A stretch of 64,000 nucleotides of DNA. Origin: Terriglobales bacterium (GTDB lineage Bacteria; Acidobacteriota; Terriglobia; Terriglobales; Acidobacteriaceae). This document shows positions 34,849-43,778 of this stretch, in pieces; the first letter of the stretch is position 1, and each line of letters starts with the position of its first letter. The notes under the pieces were generated by a model that saw nothing but the letters and a program-made list of their open reading frames with translations, had not been told where the DNA came from and made no database searches. The DNA lies in the NCBI GenBank assembly GCA_035573675.1, contig DATMAB010000026.1:114501-178500 (forward strand), written 5' to 3'. The position numbers and the translations under genes were made by a program.

Positions 34849-37800
34849 TCAGCGCAGGCCGGCCATTTCTTGCAGCCGGCGCCAGTTCTCCAGCCGGTCC
34901 TGCTGCGCCAGTAAGAGTTGTTCATCGGGCCGGCCCTCGGCGTCGAAATGGCGCGCAAAGCGGCCCTCGGTACGCGCAAAACTTACGAAGTCGCACGGCT
35001 GATTGCTCTTGGGATCCGTGTACCAGTCTTCTTTCATCGCCGGATTCCCGCGCAGGCTCAGGCGCTCGCGGATGCGCTCACCGTTGCGCGGGTCATAGAC
35101 CAGCAGCGGGAAGGCGCGCGATTCCACCGCCATCCGGGCGTGGATCACGGACTGGTCATCCGGCACGCCGTGCTCCGGCTGACAGGTGGAGTACGCAATC
35201 ACGACCGCCGGACCGGGGAACTCGTTGGCGGCCATGACCGCCTTATAGAAATGATTCAGGTGCGCGGGCGTGGTCTGGGCCACGAACACGTTGGGATGCG
35301 CCATCAGTACCTGCGCCAGCTCCTTGCGCCGTTCACGCTTGCCCGGCTGGGCTTTTCCCACCGCCGCCATCTTGGCGTCCTGGCTGGTGAACGTCGCGGT
35401 CGAGGTCTGTCCGCCGGTGTTGGAGTAGACCTGGGTGTCGAGCACCAGCACTTTGATGTCCATGCCGGAAGCCAGCATGCGCGAGAGCGATTGCAGTCCG
35501 ATGTCGAACATGGCGCCGTCGCCACCCACCGTCCACAATCGCCGCTTCTGATGTCCTTCCTGGTCCCAGCGCAGGCGGATGCCCATGGCGTCCGCGGGGG
35601 CGTTCTCGAATAGCGAATTCGTCCACGGCACAGCAAAGGGATTGAACGGGTAAGTGGAGCCGTAGACCGTGTTGCAGCCGGTGGCGGCCACGATGCCGAT
35701 CTGGTCGGCTCCGTACACGAAGCCGGTCGCGGCCAGCATGAGCCGCAGCGCCGTGGCTTCGCCGCATCCCATGCAGGAGCCAGCTCCGCCGGCATAGAGC
35801 AGGGCTCGCGAGGCCAGCATCATGTCGCCCAGCGACTTCTCGTTGAGCAGGTGCGCCGGAGTCTCTGGCAGGGCGTGGTACAGATCCATCGCCAGGTCGT
35901 ACGATTCGAGGGAAAGTTCCTGTTTCGGCGACATGTGCAGTGCGTTGTGCGAGCCGCAGGCCACGACGCACTCGCCGCACCCTTTGCACTTGTCGGGATC
36001 GATGAAAATCGAGAACAGGCCGCCCGGTTCGCCGCGCTTCTGTGGCAGATCGAAATACTTGCTGGTCTGGACGAACCGGGCGCGCAGTTCGTTGCGCAGA
36101 TCCGGGCGCTCCACGCGCGACAGTTTCTCCTCCAGCGCCGACGGCAGCACCGCCTTGGCCAGGATGGCTGTGTCCGGGCACTGGTTCACACATTCCATGC
36201 AGCCCACGCAATTCGCCGCTGTGAGCACAGGGATCTCCGGCGCAAGATTGCGGAAGCTGCGCAGGACAGCGGTTGAAGGCGGCATGAAACTGCGCGCGAC
36301 GTACTCGTCCGCCTCCAGTTCCTGTTCGCGTCCGCGGTTGTAGCCCGCCACTACGCGGTCGCAGAACTCGGGCGCCACTACGTCGGGCGCACCCGGACAG
36401 TGCCACTGCGGGTGATGGACGGAAAGCACGGCTGGGGCGGCGTCTTCGTCTCCCGCGGGGGGCACGACCTCGATCACCTCGTGGTAGCCGCGGCCCGCCG
36501 CTGTCAGATTGTCCTGTACGACTTTCTCGCCTCGCTTGCTGAAGTATTTCTCCAGCGGGCCGCGCAAGGCCGTGAACAGTTGCTCCTCGCTCAATCCGGC
36601 GCGTTGGCGGAAAGGCGTCAGGCGGAGGAACGCTCCCAACAGCACGATACCCTGCATGCGCACCTGCAGATCGGCGCGGCTGGCCGACTCGCGCGCGATG
36701 CGCAACGCGTCCAGCGCATACAGTTTCAGCCCGCGTTCGCGGATCGTGCGCCGTGCCGCCGCCGGCAGCCAGCGCCACACTTCTTCCGGCGGCAGGCTCG
36801 ACTGCACCAGCACTGTCCCGCCCGCCTGCAAGCCCGCCAGCGGGTCCGAGTTCAAGAACGCGTTCTGGTCCTGCAGGGCGACGAACTCCACTGTGTTCAG
36901 TTCGGCGTGCAGCCGGATGGGTTGGTTCGCCAGCGTCAGGAAGTAATTCGTCGGCAGTCCCTTCTTTTCCGAGCCGTACTTGGGGAAGGCTTGCGCATAG
37001 ACGCCGAACAGGTCGGAGGCTACCGAGGCCAGCACCTTGTTCGTGGTCACCGACCCGAAGCCGCCCACCGAGTGCCCGCGCAGCGAGTACGAGCCCGCCG
37101 GACGGACATCCGGATCTTCCGTGGCGTCCAGCGCTTCCGGATGCTTCACACCCAGCACGAAGCGGCGGCGCGTGTCGCCTCCCATCATGGCTTCCACCGT
37201 AGCGACGAAGTGTCCCGGACGGATGTCGCGCCCGCCCAGCCCGGCCACGCCGGAATACACCAGCGGCATCGGCAGCCGGCTGAACTCGCCGTCGCCCATC
37301 TGCGCGTCCGCCAGCGCCGCCTTGATTTCCGCTGTCAGGGGGTTGGATTCAGCCAGCGGAACGTCGGCGCGTTCGATGACGGCGAAGGCGCGACAGGGGA
37401 AGAGCAGCTCGGCCAGCTCGCGCGCCGGGAAGGGACGAAAACTCACCACCGTCACGGCGCCCACGCGCAAACCGCGGCCGCGGAGGAAATCGACCGTGGC
37501 TTCGGCCGTGTCCATCATCGAGCCCATACCCACCAGCGCGTACTCGGCGTCTTCCATGCGGTAAGGTTGCACGAACCCGTACTCGCGCCCCGTCAGCTCG
37601 GAGTACTCGCGCATGGCCGCGGCCAGCGCCGGCGCCACCCGATCGTAGAAGTAGCGTTGCGCTACCTTGCCCTTCATGTAGCTGTCCTGGTTCTGCACCG
37701 GACCGCTGAGCAGCGGATGCCGCGGGTCGAAAAGATTACGCAGGCGCGCTCTCGGCGCGCCCACGAGGTCGCGCATCAGTTCTGGCTCGGGCAGATTCAC

Positions 37801-38406
37801 GGTTTCCAGGGTGTGCGTGGTCAGGAAGCCGTCCTGCACGTTGAGGAAGGGAGTTTCGCTCTCTTCGGCAGTGCGGCGCGCGATCAGCGCCAGGTCGGCG
37901 GCCTCCTGCGCGTTGCGCCCGAACAGCATTCCCCAGCCGCAATCGGCCACGCCCATCACGTCATCGTGCCCGCAGTGCACGTTCAGCGAGTGCGAGGTCA
38001 GCGCCCGGGCCCCGATGTGGAACACCACCGGCAGCCGCTTGCCGGCAATGACGTACAGCACTTCCTTCATCAGGATCAGGCCCTGCCCGGAGGTGAAGTT
38101 GGCCACGCGCCCGCCGGCCAGCGCGAACCCCTCGCAGGCCGTCGCCGAACTGTGCTCCGACTCCGGCTCCAGGAATTGCAGCGCCTCGCCCCACAGGTTT
38201 TTGGTGCCGTTGGCAAACTCCTGCGCGAACCCGTCGCCCATCGGGGTCGAGGGAGTAATGGGATAGGCGCACGCCCCCTGCGCAATGTGAGATTCCACCC
38301 AGACCACGGCGCCCGAACCGTCGGCCGTCGTCCGGATACCCGGATACGGCGGCTCGGCCTTTGGGCATTCCGGTGGCGGTAGGATGACTTCCTTCAGTAG
38401 CGACAT
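34849..38406 (-). CDS. nifJ: Pyruvate:ferredoxin (flavodoxin) oxidoreductase, single-chain
   Basis: PFOR converts pyruvate and CoA to acetyl-CoA and CO2 and reduces ferredoxin; it is typical of anaerobic or microaerobic metabolism. All domains are fused in order: the pyrimidine-binding alpha domain (YPITPSTPMGD), the gamma domain (about 410-640), a two-cluster ferredoxin domain (NCVGCMECVNQCP about 725; KCKGCGECVVACG about 800), and the TPP-binding beta domain (CMGCGEATA about 877; VGGDGAMFDIG about 960; SNTGGQTSTAT about 995). From ATG 38406, preceded by GGAG, it is 1185 aa, the usual NifJ length. Its promoter carries two CRP-type sites. Confidence 0.94.
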   Translation of the reverse strand: MSLLKEVILPPPECPKAEPPYPGIRTTADGSGAVVWVESHIAQGACAYPITPSTPMGDGFAQEFANGTKNLWGEALQFLEPESEHSSATACEGFALAGGRVANFTSGQGLILMKEVLYVIAGKRLPVVFHIGARALTSHSLNVHCGHDDVMGVADCGWGMLFGRNAQEAADLALIARRTAEESETPFLNVQDGFLTTHTLETVNLPEPELMRDLVGAPRARLRNLFDPRHPLLSGPVQNQDSYMKGKVAQRYFYDRVAPALAAAMREYSELTGREYGFVQPYRMEDAEYALVGMGSMMDTAEATVDFLRGRGLRVGAVTVVSFRPFPARELAELLFPCRAFAVIERADVPLAESNPLTAEIKAALADAQMGDGEFSRLPMPLVYSGVAGLGGRDIRPGHFVATVEAMMGGDTRRRFVLGVKHPEALDATEDPDVRPAGSYSLRGHSVGGFGSVTTNKVLASVASDLFGVYAQAFPKYGSEKKGLPTNYFLTLANQPIRLHAELNTVEFVALQDQNAFLNSDPLAGLQAGGTVLVQSSLPPEEVWRWLPAAARRTIRERGLKLYALDALRIARESASRADLQVRMQGIVLLGAFLRLTPFRQRAGLSEEQLFTALRGPLEKYFSKRGEKVVQDNLTAAGRGYHEVIEVVPPAGDEDAAPAVLSVHHPQWHCPGAPDVVAPEFCDRVVAGYNRGREQELEADEYVARSFMPPSTAVLRSFRNLAPEIPVLTAANCVGCMECVNQCPDTAILAKAVLPSALEEKLSRVERPDLRNELRARFVQTSKYFDLPQKRGEPGGLFSIFIDPDKCKGCGECVVACGSHNALHMSPKQELSLESYDLAMDLYHALPETPAHLLNEKSLGDMMLASRALLYAGGAGSCMGCGEATALRLMLAATGFVYGADQIGIVAATGCNTVYGSTYPFNPFAVPWTNSLFENAPADAMGIRLRWDQEGHQKRRLWTVGGDGAMFDIGLQSLSRMLASGMDIKVLVLDTQVYSNTGGQTSTATFTSQDAKMAAVGKAQPGKRERRKELAQVLMAHPNVFVAQTTPAHLNHFYKAVMAANEFPGPAVVIAYSTCQPEHGVPDDQSVIHARMAVESRAFPLLVYDPRNGERIRERLSLRGNPAMKEDWYTDPKSNQPCDFVSFARTEGRFARHFDAEGRPDEQLLLAQQDRLENWRRLQEMAGLR

Positions 38407-38439
38407 GACGTCTCCGATCTCGACCAACTATCAACTTTA

Positions 38440-38505
38440 AGCCTACGGCCCGGGACAGGCAGGACACCGTGACAAGAGTCACATCGGGGTGTGACTCGCG
38501 TTACC
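38440..38505 (-). promoter_or_regulatory. CRP-type tandem operator and -10 for the PFOR-Usp operon
   Basis: Two palindromes, CGTGA-N6-TCACA (38468-38483) and TGTGA-N6-TTACC (38490-38505), have centres exactly 22 bp apart. On the minus strand TAGGCT (38445-38440) starts 30.5 bases from the proximal centre. Transcription would start near 38433, about 27 bases before ATG 38406. Confidence 0.6.
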
Positions 38506-38538
38506 TGTGTGCTTTACCCACGGACTGTCACCCCTGCT

Positions 38539-38581
38539 CGTGACCTCAATCACAGACGCTCACAGCCGCCGGTGGTGCAAT
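38539..38581 (+). promoter_or_regulatory. CRP-type operator and -10 for the Cys-rich membrane protein
   Basis: CGTGA-N6-TCACA lies at 38539-38554 and TGCAAT at 38576-38581, starting 29.5 bases from the palindrome centre. A half-site (TCACC, 38528-38532) is placed where a second site 22 bp upstream would have its right arm. The gene starts at GTG 38606. Confidence 0.6.
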
Positions 38582-38605
38582 GAACCCAGCGACGGGAGGT
38601 GTGCT

Positions 38606-39175
38606 GTGACCCTCGCGAATCTTCTTCTGATCGGCGCGCTCACTCTGGGTGGGCTGCTGGTTCTGTTGCGCCTGGTGCTGGCGATACGCTCGTATCGTCG
38701 CTTCCACGGCAAGATGCTGATTACCTGTCCCGAAAGCCGCACGCCCGAAGCGGTGGATGTCGAGGCCGGCCGCGCTGCCCTCACTGCCCTGGTCGGTACG
38801 CCGCACCTCCGCCTCAAGGACTGCACCCGCTGGCCGGAACGCGCCGACTGTGGCCAGGACTGCCTCACCCAGATTGCCGATCATCCTCAGGATTGCCTGG
38901 TGCGGAACATCGTGGCCCGCTGGTATGAAGGCAAGGGCTGCGTTTTCTGCGGCAAGTCCATCGCCACCGTCGATTGGCTCAAGCAGCGGCCCGCGCTGCT
39001 CTCCCCCGACCGCCGTACCGTGCAGTGGGACGAGGTGCATCCTGAGCGCCTGCCGGAAGTCTTCGCCACCCACCAGCCGGTGTGCTGGAACTGCCACATT
39101 GCCGAGTCCTTCCGGCGCGAGCACCCCGAGCGCGTCGTGGATCGCCCCCCGCACGACACCACCTACGTGGCCTGA
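38606..39175 (+). CDS. Cys-rich membrane-anchored hypothetical protein, about 189 aa
   Basis: No family recognised. From GTG 38606 (GGGAGG at 38594-38599) the protein starts with one membrane helix (LANLLLIGALTLGGLLVLLRLVL) and a basic stop-transfer region. The soluble part has about ten cysteines in small groups (ITCPES; DCTRWPERADCGQDCL; GCVFCGKS; PVCWNCHIAE). The last group is a CxxCH, the haem-c attachment motif, but the CxxC pairs could instead bind zinc or an Fe-S cluster. It has its own CRP-type promoter and sits between PFOR and the Mo operon, so a redox role is likely (inference). Confidence 0.65.
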   Translation: MTLANLLLIGALTLGGLLVLLRLVLAIRSYRRFHGKMLITCPESRTPEAVDVEAGRAALTALVGTPHLRLKDCTRWPERADCGQDCLTQIADHPQDCLVRNIVARWYEGKGCVFCGKSIATVDWLKQRPALLSPDRRTVQWDEVHPERLPEVFATHQPVCWNCHIAESFRREHPERVVDRPPHDTTYVA

Positions 39176-39195
39176 AGCTGCCAGTCACATCTACC

Positions 39196-39238
39196 GGTGA
39201 CATCAGTCACAGCCTGCTGCGACGCGCGCGCTTATAAA
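39196..39238 (+). promoter_or_regulatory. CRP-type operator and TATAAA -10 for the Mo oxidoreductase operon
   Basis: GGTGA-N6-TCACA lies at 39196-39211 and a near-consensus -10 TATAAA at 39233-39238, starting 29.5 bases from the palindrome centre. A half-site TCACA (39185-39189) is at the position of the right arm of a site 22 bp further upstream. The first gene starts at ATG 39341, leaving a leader of about 95 bases. Confidence 0.7.
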
Positions 39239-39340
39239 CGACCACAAGCCTGACGGGGCGTGAGTGAGCGGCTCTGCTTCCGGCGCTGCGCATCGCTCCC
39301 AAGTCCGGGCCGTGAGATTCCGGTCCAGGAGAAGCGAACC

Positions 39341-41878
39341 ATGGCGACTGCGGCTTCTGCATATCAGGGCAAGTGGGTTCCCAGCACCTGCGGCATGTGC
39401 CTGCACGGATGCGGCATCAAGGTGCTGGTGAAGGACGGCGTGGCGCTCAAGATCGAGGGCGACCCCACCAATCCCGACAACCTGGGCAAGCTGTGCCCCA
39501 AGGGCAACGCCGGTCTGGCGCGCCTCTACGACGCCACCCGCATCCTGCATCCCATGAAGCGCACCAATCCCCGGAAAGGCCCGGGCGAGGATCCCGGCTG
39601 GATCAAGATCTCCTGGGAAGAAGCCTTCGAGATCACCGCCCGCGAGCTGGGCAAGATCCGCGCCGACGACCCGCGCAAGCTGCTCTGCGCCATCGGGGAC
39701 TTCCAGCGCATCGTGCTCTGGGGATGGCCGGCGGTGTTCGGCTCGCCGAATTTCTTTACTTCCCTGGGCAATTACTGTGGCGGTTCCTACCACCCGGTGA
39801 ACGGATCCGTGGATGGTTCCTTCGCCGCCATCAACGACTACGAGCGCTGCAATTACTGGATCCAGATCGGCTCCGGCGACGGCTTTTCCTCGCACCTGCA
39901 CGTTTCCGGCAGTTCCAAGCGCATGGCCGATGCCCGCATGCGCGGCATGAAGCTGGTCGTTCTCGACCCGCGATGCTCGGTAGCCGCCGCCAAGGCTGAC
40001 GAATGGATTCCGATTCTGCCGGGCACCGACCGCGCCTTCGTGCTGGGTATGGCCCACGTGCTGGTGCACGAACTGAACCGCTTCGACCGCGAGTTCCTGC
40101 GCGACCGCACCAATGCTCCCTATCTCGTCCAGGATGATGGGCACTTCTTCCGCGGCGAGGACGGCAAGGCCCAGGTGTGGGACACCCGCACCGGCGCCCC
40201 GGCCGCTTGGGACGCCGTCCCGCCGGAGGCCATGGCGCTCGAAGGCGTGTTCCTGGTGGACGGCCGGCGGCTCCGTACTGGTTTCCAGCTCTGGAAAAAC
40301 GTGCTGGTGAACTGCACGCCCGAGCGCATGAGCGAGGTCACTACCGTGCCCGCGGCCACGATCCGTCGCATCGCCCGCGAGTTCGTGGACGCGGCTCAGA
40401 TCGGCGCCACCATCGAGATCGAAGGCAAGACCTATCCTTTCCGCCCGGCGGCGCTCAATTACTACCGCGGCTCGCAATCGCACGCCAACGGCCTTTTCGA
40501 CAACCTGACCTACAAGCTGTTCAACATGCTGGTGGGCAATCTCGATGTGCCCGGCGGCCACCTGGGCGTGCCGCTCGACCATCGTGGCTTCTTCGTCAGT
40601 CCGGGGGAGGACGGCATGCTCAAGCCGGAGCCGCACCAGCTCCACCCGGCGCCGCCCTTCAAGTATCCCCCGGATTCCACCCACCTGATGGAATGGTTTC
40701 CCATCGGCTTCGACGCCGGCCAGCTCAACACCGAGACTCTGCTCGAGCCCGAACGTTTCGGCCTGCAGTACCGGCCCGAGGCCATGCTGCTCTACCACTC
40801 CAACCCGCTGTGGAACATGCCCGAGACGGACAAGGTGGAGCGCATCATGCGCCGCATGAAGTTCGTGGTCGCCATCGACATCCACCGCACGGAATCCACC
40901 GAGTGGGCCGACGTCTTCCTGCCCGACCAGACGTTCCTGGAGTCCACACTGCTGAATTGCCTGGAGCCGCCCGTGGTTACCGGGCACTCCGTGCGCCAGC
41001 CGGTGGTTGAGCCGCTGGGCGACACCAAGGACGCCTACGAGATCCTCACCGAACTGGCGGAGCGGCTGGGCTTCCGCGACGATTGGAACGACCTGCTCAA
41101 CGTGGTCTGCGGCTTCACGCAAAAGCCGCAGTACCTGCTCGACCCCGAGAAGCGCTACAGCGTCGAAGAACTGTGGGACCGCTATGCCCGCTCCATCTAC
41201 GGCGACGATCACGGCCTGGAATGGTTCAAGCAGAACGGCCACGCTGTCCGTCCGCGCACCGCCGATGAGACCTTCATGCCCTATGGCAATCTGCGCGTGC
41301 CTTTCTACTTCGAGTTCATCCAGCGCACCGGCGAAGATCTGCGCAAGAAAATGGAACAGGCCGGCGTTCAGGATTGGCCGTTCGACAACTACAAGCCGCT
41401 GCCGTTCTGGAAGCCTTCGCCGGTCATCGAGGATGGCGCCCGCGGCTATCCCTTCTACGCCATCACCTTCAAGGAAGTGCTGCACACCTTCGCTGACACG
41501 GTGGTGATGCCCTGGCTCACGGAAATCAGCGAAAAGGACGCGGTGCACGGTGGCATCCTCATCAACTCAAAGACCGCCGCGAAGTTCGGCATCCGCACCG
41601 GCACCCGCATTCGTCTCACGTCACCGGCCGGCTTCATCGAGGGCGTGGCCCAGGTGGTGGAGGGCATCCACCCGCAGGTGCTGGGAGTCAGCAACGCCAT
41701 CACCCGCGAGTTCGTCACCAACCGCGAAGTGCGCGTCAAGGGCAGCCACTTCAACCGGCTGCTCACCGGCTCCATGCGCTACACGGATAACGCCACCGGC
41801 GGCCTGGAATCCACCGCGCGCGTGCGTTTGGAGATCGCCCCGAAATGGGGCCAGGAGGCTCACGATGCCGACGATTGA
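39341..41878 (+). CDS. Molybdopterin (bis-MGD) oxidoreductase, catalytic subunit
   Basis: An 845-aa DMSO-reductase-superfamily enzyme. The N-terminal [4Fe-4S] motif is canonical (Cys17-x2-Cys20-x3-Cys24-x27-Cys52). The likely Mo/W ligand is Cys146 (GNYCGGSYHP), as in the formate dehydrogenase/polysulfide reductase/arsenate reductase branch. The C-terminal cofactor-binding domain has TGTRIRLTSPAG. There is no twin-arginine signal, so the enzyme should stay in the cytoplasm, unlike most Psr/Phs/Ttr-type partners of NrfD. It is followed by MoaD-like, ferredoxin and NrfD genes. The substrate cannot be read from sequence. ATG 39341 has GGAG ten bases upstream; an in-frame GTG at 39260 would add 27 residues without a signal. 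Confidence 0.85.
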   Translation: MATAASAYQGKWVPSTCGMCLHGCGIKVLVKDGVALKIEGDPTNPDNLGKLCPKGNAGLARLYDATRILHPMKRTNPRKGPGEDPGWIKISWEEAFEITARELGKIRADDPRKLLCAIGDFQRIVLWGWPAVFGSPNFFTSLGNYCGGSYHPVNGSVDGSFAAINDYERCNYWIQIGSGDGFSSHLHVSGSSKRMADARMRGMKLVVLDPRCSVAAAKADEWIPILPGTDRAFVLGMAHVLVHELNRFDREFLRDRTNAPYLVQDDGHFFRGEDGKAQVWDTRTGAPAAWDAVPPEAMALEGVFLVDGRRLRTGFQLWKNVLVNCTPERMSEVTTVPAATIRRIAREFVDAAQIGATIEIEGKTYPFRPAALNYYRGSQSHANGLFDNLTYKLFNMLVGNLDVPGGHLGVPLDHRGFFVSPGEDGMLKPEPHQLHPAPPFKYPPDSTHLMEWFPIGFDAGQLNTETLLEPERFGLQYRPEAMLLYHSNPLWNMPETDKVERIMRRMKFVVAIDIHRTESTEWADVFLPDQTFLESTLLNCLEPPVVTGHSVRQPVVEPLGDTKDAYEILTELAERLGFRDDWNDLLNVVCGFTQKPQYLLDPEKRYSVEELWDRYARSIYGDDHGLEWFKQNGHAVRPRTADETFMPYGNLRVPFYFEFIQRTGEDLRKKMEQAGVQDWPFDNYKPLPFWKPSPVIEDGARGYPFYAITFKEVLHTFADTVVMPWLTEISEKDAVHGGILINSKTAAKFGIRTGTRIRLTSPAGFIEGVAQVVEGIHPQVLGVSNAITREFVTNREVRVKGSHFNRLLTGSMRYTDNATGGLESTARVRLEIAPKWGQEAHDADD

Positions 41879-42152
41879 TGTGGCCGCGCTGGGCACGGCG
41901 CGCAAGCTGCTCGGTTTCTCACGGCGCACCGTCCCGTTCGAAGAGGGTACGGTAGCGGATCTGCTGCGCTCGCTCGACACCCTCGACGGCGGCAACCTCT
42001 ACGCCTGCCTCACCTGCGAGGGCCGGCTGCGCGGCGATTTTGCCGTCCTGGTGGACGGCCTCAGTCTCAAACCCGATCAGCTCGACCGTCCCCTCCAGGG
42101 CGGCGAGCAGGTCGTGACCATGGCGATTCTGCGTCATTTGCACGGCGGTTAG
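41865..42152 (+). CDS. MoaD/ThiS-like sulfur-carrier protein
   Basis: A 95-aa ubiquitin-fold protein starting at ATG 41865, inside the end of the oxidoreductase gene (14-base overlap), with GGAGG seven bases upstream. The segments GTVADLLRSL, FAVLVDGLSL and LDRPLQGGEQVVTMAILRHL follow the MoaD pattern, and the protein ends in Gly-Gly, the residues that become a thiocarboxylate. MoaD donates sulfur to make molybdopterin dithiolene. A copy dedicated to this operon suggests local support of cofactor synthesis for the oxidoreductase, or another sulfur-transfer role. Confidence 0.75.
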   Translation: MPTIDVAALGTARKLLGFSRRTVPFEEGTVADLLRSLDTLDGGNLYACLTCEGRLRGDFAVLVDGLSLKPDQLDRPLQGGEQVVTMAILRHLHGG

Positions 42153-42165
42153 CGGGGAGGAACGT

Positions 42166-42780
42166 ATGGCCCGACTGGGAATGGTGATCGACCTCAAACG
42201 CTGTATCGGCTGCAACGCTTGCACCGTGGCCTGCAAGCAGGAGAACGGCACACCCGCCGGAGTCCACTTCGCCCGTGTCATCACCCGCGAAGTGGGCACC
42301 TACCCGCAGACCCGGCGAACCTTCCTGCCCGTGCTCTGCAATCACTGCGACGACGCCCCCTGCGCCCAGGTCTGTCCCAGCGGCGCTACGCATATCCGCG
42401 CGGACGGAATCGTCATGGTGGACAAGGACGTCTGCATCGGCTGCCGCGCCTGCGCCGTAGCCTGCCCCTACATGAACCGCCACTACATCGAGCGCGGCCT
42501 GCTCGCCCACGGCTACAGCGGGGATGGGGTCAGCCCGCTGGAGGCGGTGAAGTTTACCCAGTTCGAAGAGGGCACCATGACCAAGTGCACGTTCTGTGCC
42601 CACCGCGTGGATCAGGGTCTGGAGCCGGCCTGTGTGGTTACCTGCCCGACCGAGGCGCGCATCTTTGGCGACCTCGACCAGAAAGACGGACGCCTGCGGC
42701 GGTTGATCCGCGAGCGTAACGGCTGGACGCTCCTGCCCGAAGCCGAAACCAAGCCCAGCGTGTACTACCTGGACGAATAG
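42166..42780 (+). CDS. Four-cluster [4Fe-4S] ferredoxin subunit (DmsB/PsrB/NrfC type)
   Basis: A 204-aa electron-transfer subunit with four cysteine groups: RCIGCNACTVACKQ, LCNHCDDAPCAQVCP, VCIGCRACAVACP and CTFCAHR then CVVTCP. They would hold four cubane clusters carrying electrons between the Mo subunit and NrfD. There is no signal peptide, in line with the catalytic subunit. It follows the MoaD-like gene by 13 bases with a GGGGAGG ribosome site. Confidence 0.92.
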   Translation: MARLGMVIDLKRCIGCNACTVACKQENGTPAGVHFARVITREVGTYPQTRRTFLPVLCNHCDDAPCAQVCPSGATHIRADGIVMVDKDVCIGCRACAVACPYMNRHYIERGLLAHGYSGDGVSPLEAVKFTQFEEGTMTKCTFCAHRVDQGLEPACVVTCPTEARIFGDLDQKDGRLRRLIRERNGWTLLPEAETKPSVYYLDE

Positions 42781-42792
42781 AGTGAGGGAACC

Positions 42793-43701
42793 ATGAGCGC
42801 GCAATCTTCCATCGCCATCGCGCCGCACCGCTTCGCTTACGGCTACTACCGTCAGAGCTGGTGGAACTGGCTGATCGGCACTGCCTTTTTCTTCGGCGAG
42901 ATCGGCGCCGGCCTCTTCCTGGTTTCTCTGCTCACCGGGCCTGCGCTCGGCATGCTGGTGGGCTACCTCATCGTCATGGCGGGCAAGAACACCGCCCACC
43001 TCATGTACCTTGGCCGGCCCGCCCGCTTCTGGCGCGCCGCCATGCGGCCGGACCGCTCCTGGATCGCGCGCGGCATCTGGGCCACCGGCATCTTCGGCGC
43101 GAGCGGAGCCCTTCTGCTGCTGCCGCAGTTTTTCCCGCTCCCGTGGCAGCCGCAAGGAGCGACCGCTTCCGCCGTGACGTGGTTGGCCGGTCTCTCCGCC
43201 CTCTTCATCATGTTTTACGACGGCTTCGTCATGAACTCGTCCCGCGCTATCCCGTTCTGGAACACCGGCATGCTCCCACTGCTGTGCCTTACCTATGCCG
43301 CACTGGGCGGAACTACTCTTTCTCTCACCCTGCGCGAACTCACCGGCCTCGGCGAGGCGGCGCCCTCGCTTCTCGTCCAGGTCGAATACATCCTGCTGGT
43401 CACCAACTTCGTGCTGCTGGCCATGTACCTGGCGCACATGTGGGACTGGTCTCCGGCCGCCCGCGAAACGGTGCGCATGCTGGTGGTCGGGCGCTATGCC
43501 CGCTTCTTCCTTGGCCTGGTGCTGGCCGTAGGACTGGTGGCCACTCTCCTGCTGGCCGTTGTGCACAGCCGCATGCACGCCACCTGGCTGGCCATCCTCA
43601 TCGCCGCCTGCGAGCTTACCGGCGACTTCGCGCTGCTCATGGTGTTGCTGAAATCGGGCTTGTTTTCTCCGCAGACCGCTCCTGCATTCCGCAGCTCCTG
43701 A
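42793..43701 (+). CDS. NrfD/PsrC-type membrane subunit
   Basis: A 302-aa integral membrane protein with about eight helices. NrfD-family proteins oxidise or reduce quinone in the membrane and pass electrons to the ferredoxin subunit. Visible marks are GAGLFLVSLLTGPALGM, GKNTAHLMYLGRPARFW (the loop with Lys, His and GRP-RFW is typical), and MNSSRAIPFWN. With the previous genes it completes a three-subunit CISM-type complex. It starts 12 bases after the ferredoxin gene. Confidence 0.88.
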   Translation: MSAQSSIAIAPHRFAYGYYRQSWWNWLIGTAFFFGEIGAGLFLVSLLTGPALGMLVGYLIVMAGKNTAHLMYLGRPARFWRAAMRPDRSWIARGIWATGIFGASGALLLLPQFFPLPWQPQGATASAVTWLAGLSALFIMFYDGFVMNSSRAIPFWNTGMLPLLCLTYAALGGTTLSLTLRELTGLGEAAPSLLVQVEYILLVTNFVLLAMYLAHMWDWSPAARETVRMLVVGRYARFFLGLVLAVGLVATLLLAVVHSRMHATWLAILIAACELTGDFALLMVLLKSGLFSPQTAPAFRSS

Positions 43702-43778
43702 ACCGCGGCTGTTTCCCGGACTTCGCCTGTGGTAAGGTGCGCGCCACGGGTGTGATTCCCCGGGAAAGGAACACGGCC

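Noticed and set aside
36400-38382. 660-codon plus-strand frame opposite nifJ
   Set aside because: A mirror frame of a highly conserved gene, with Arg/His/Gln-rich composition and no ribosome site or domain.
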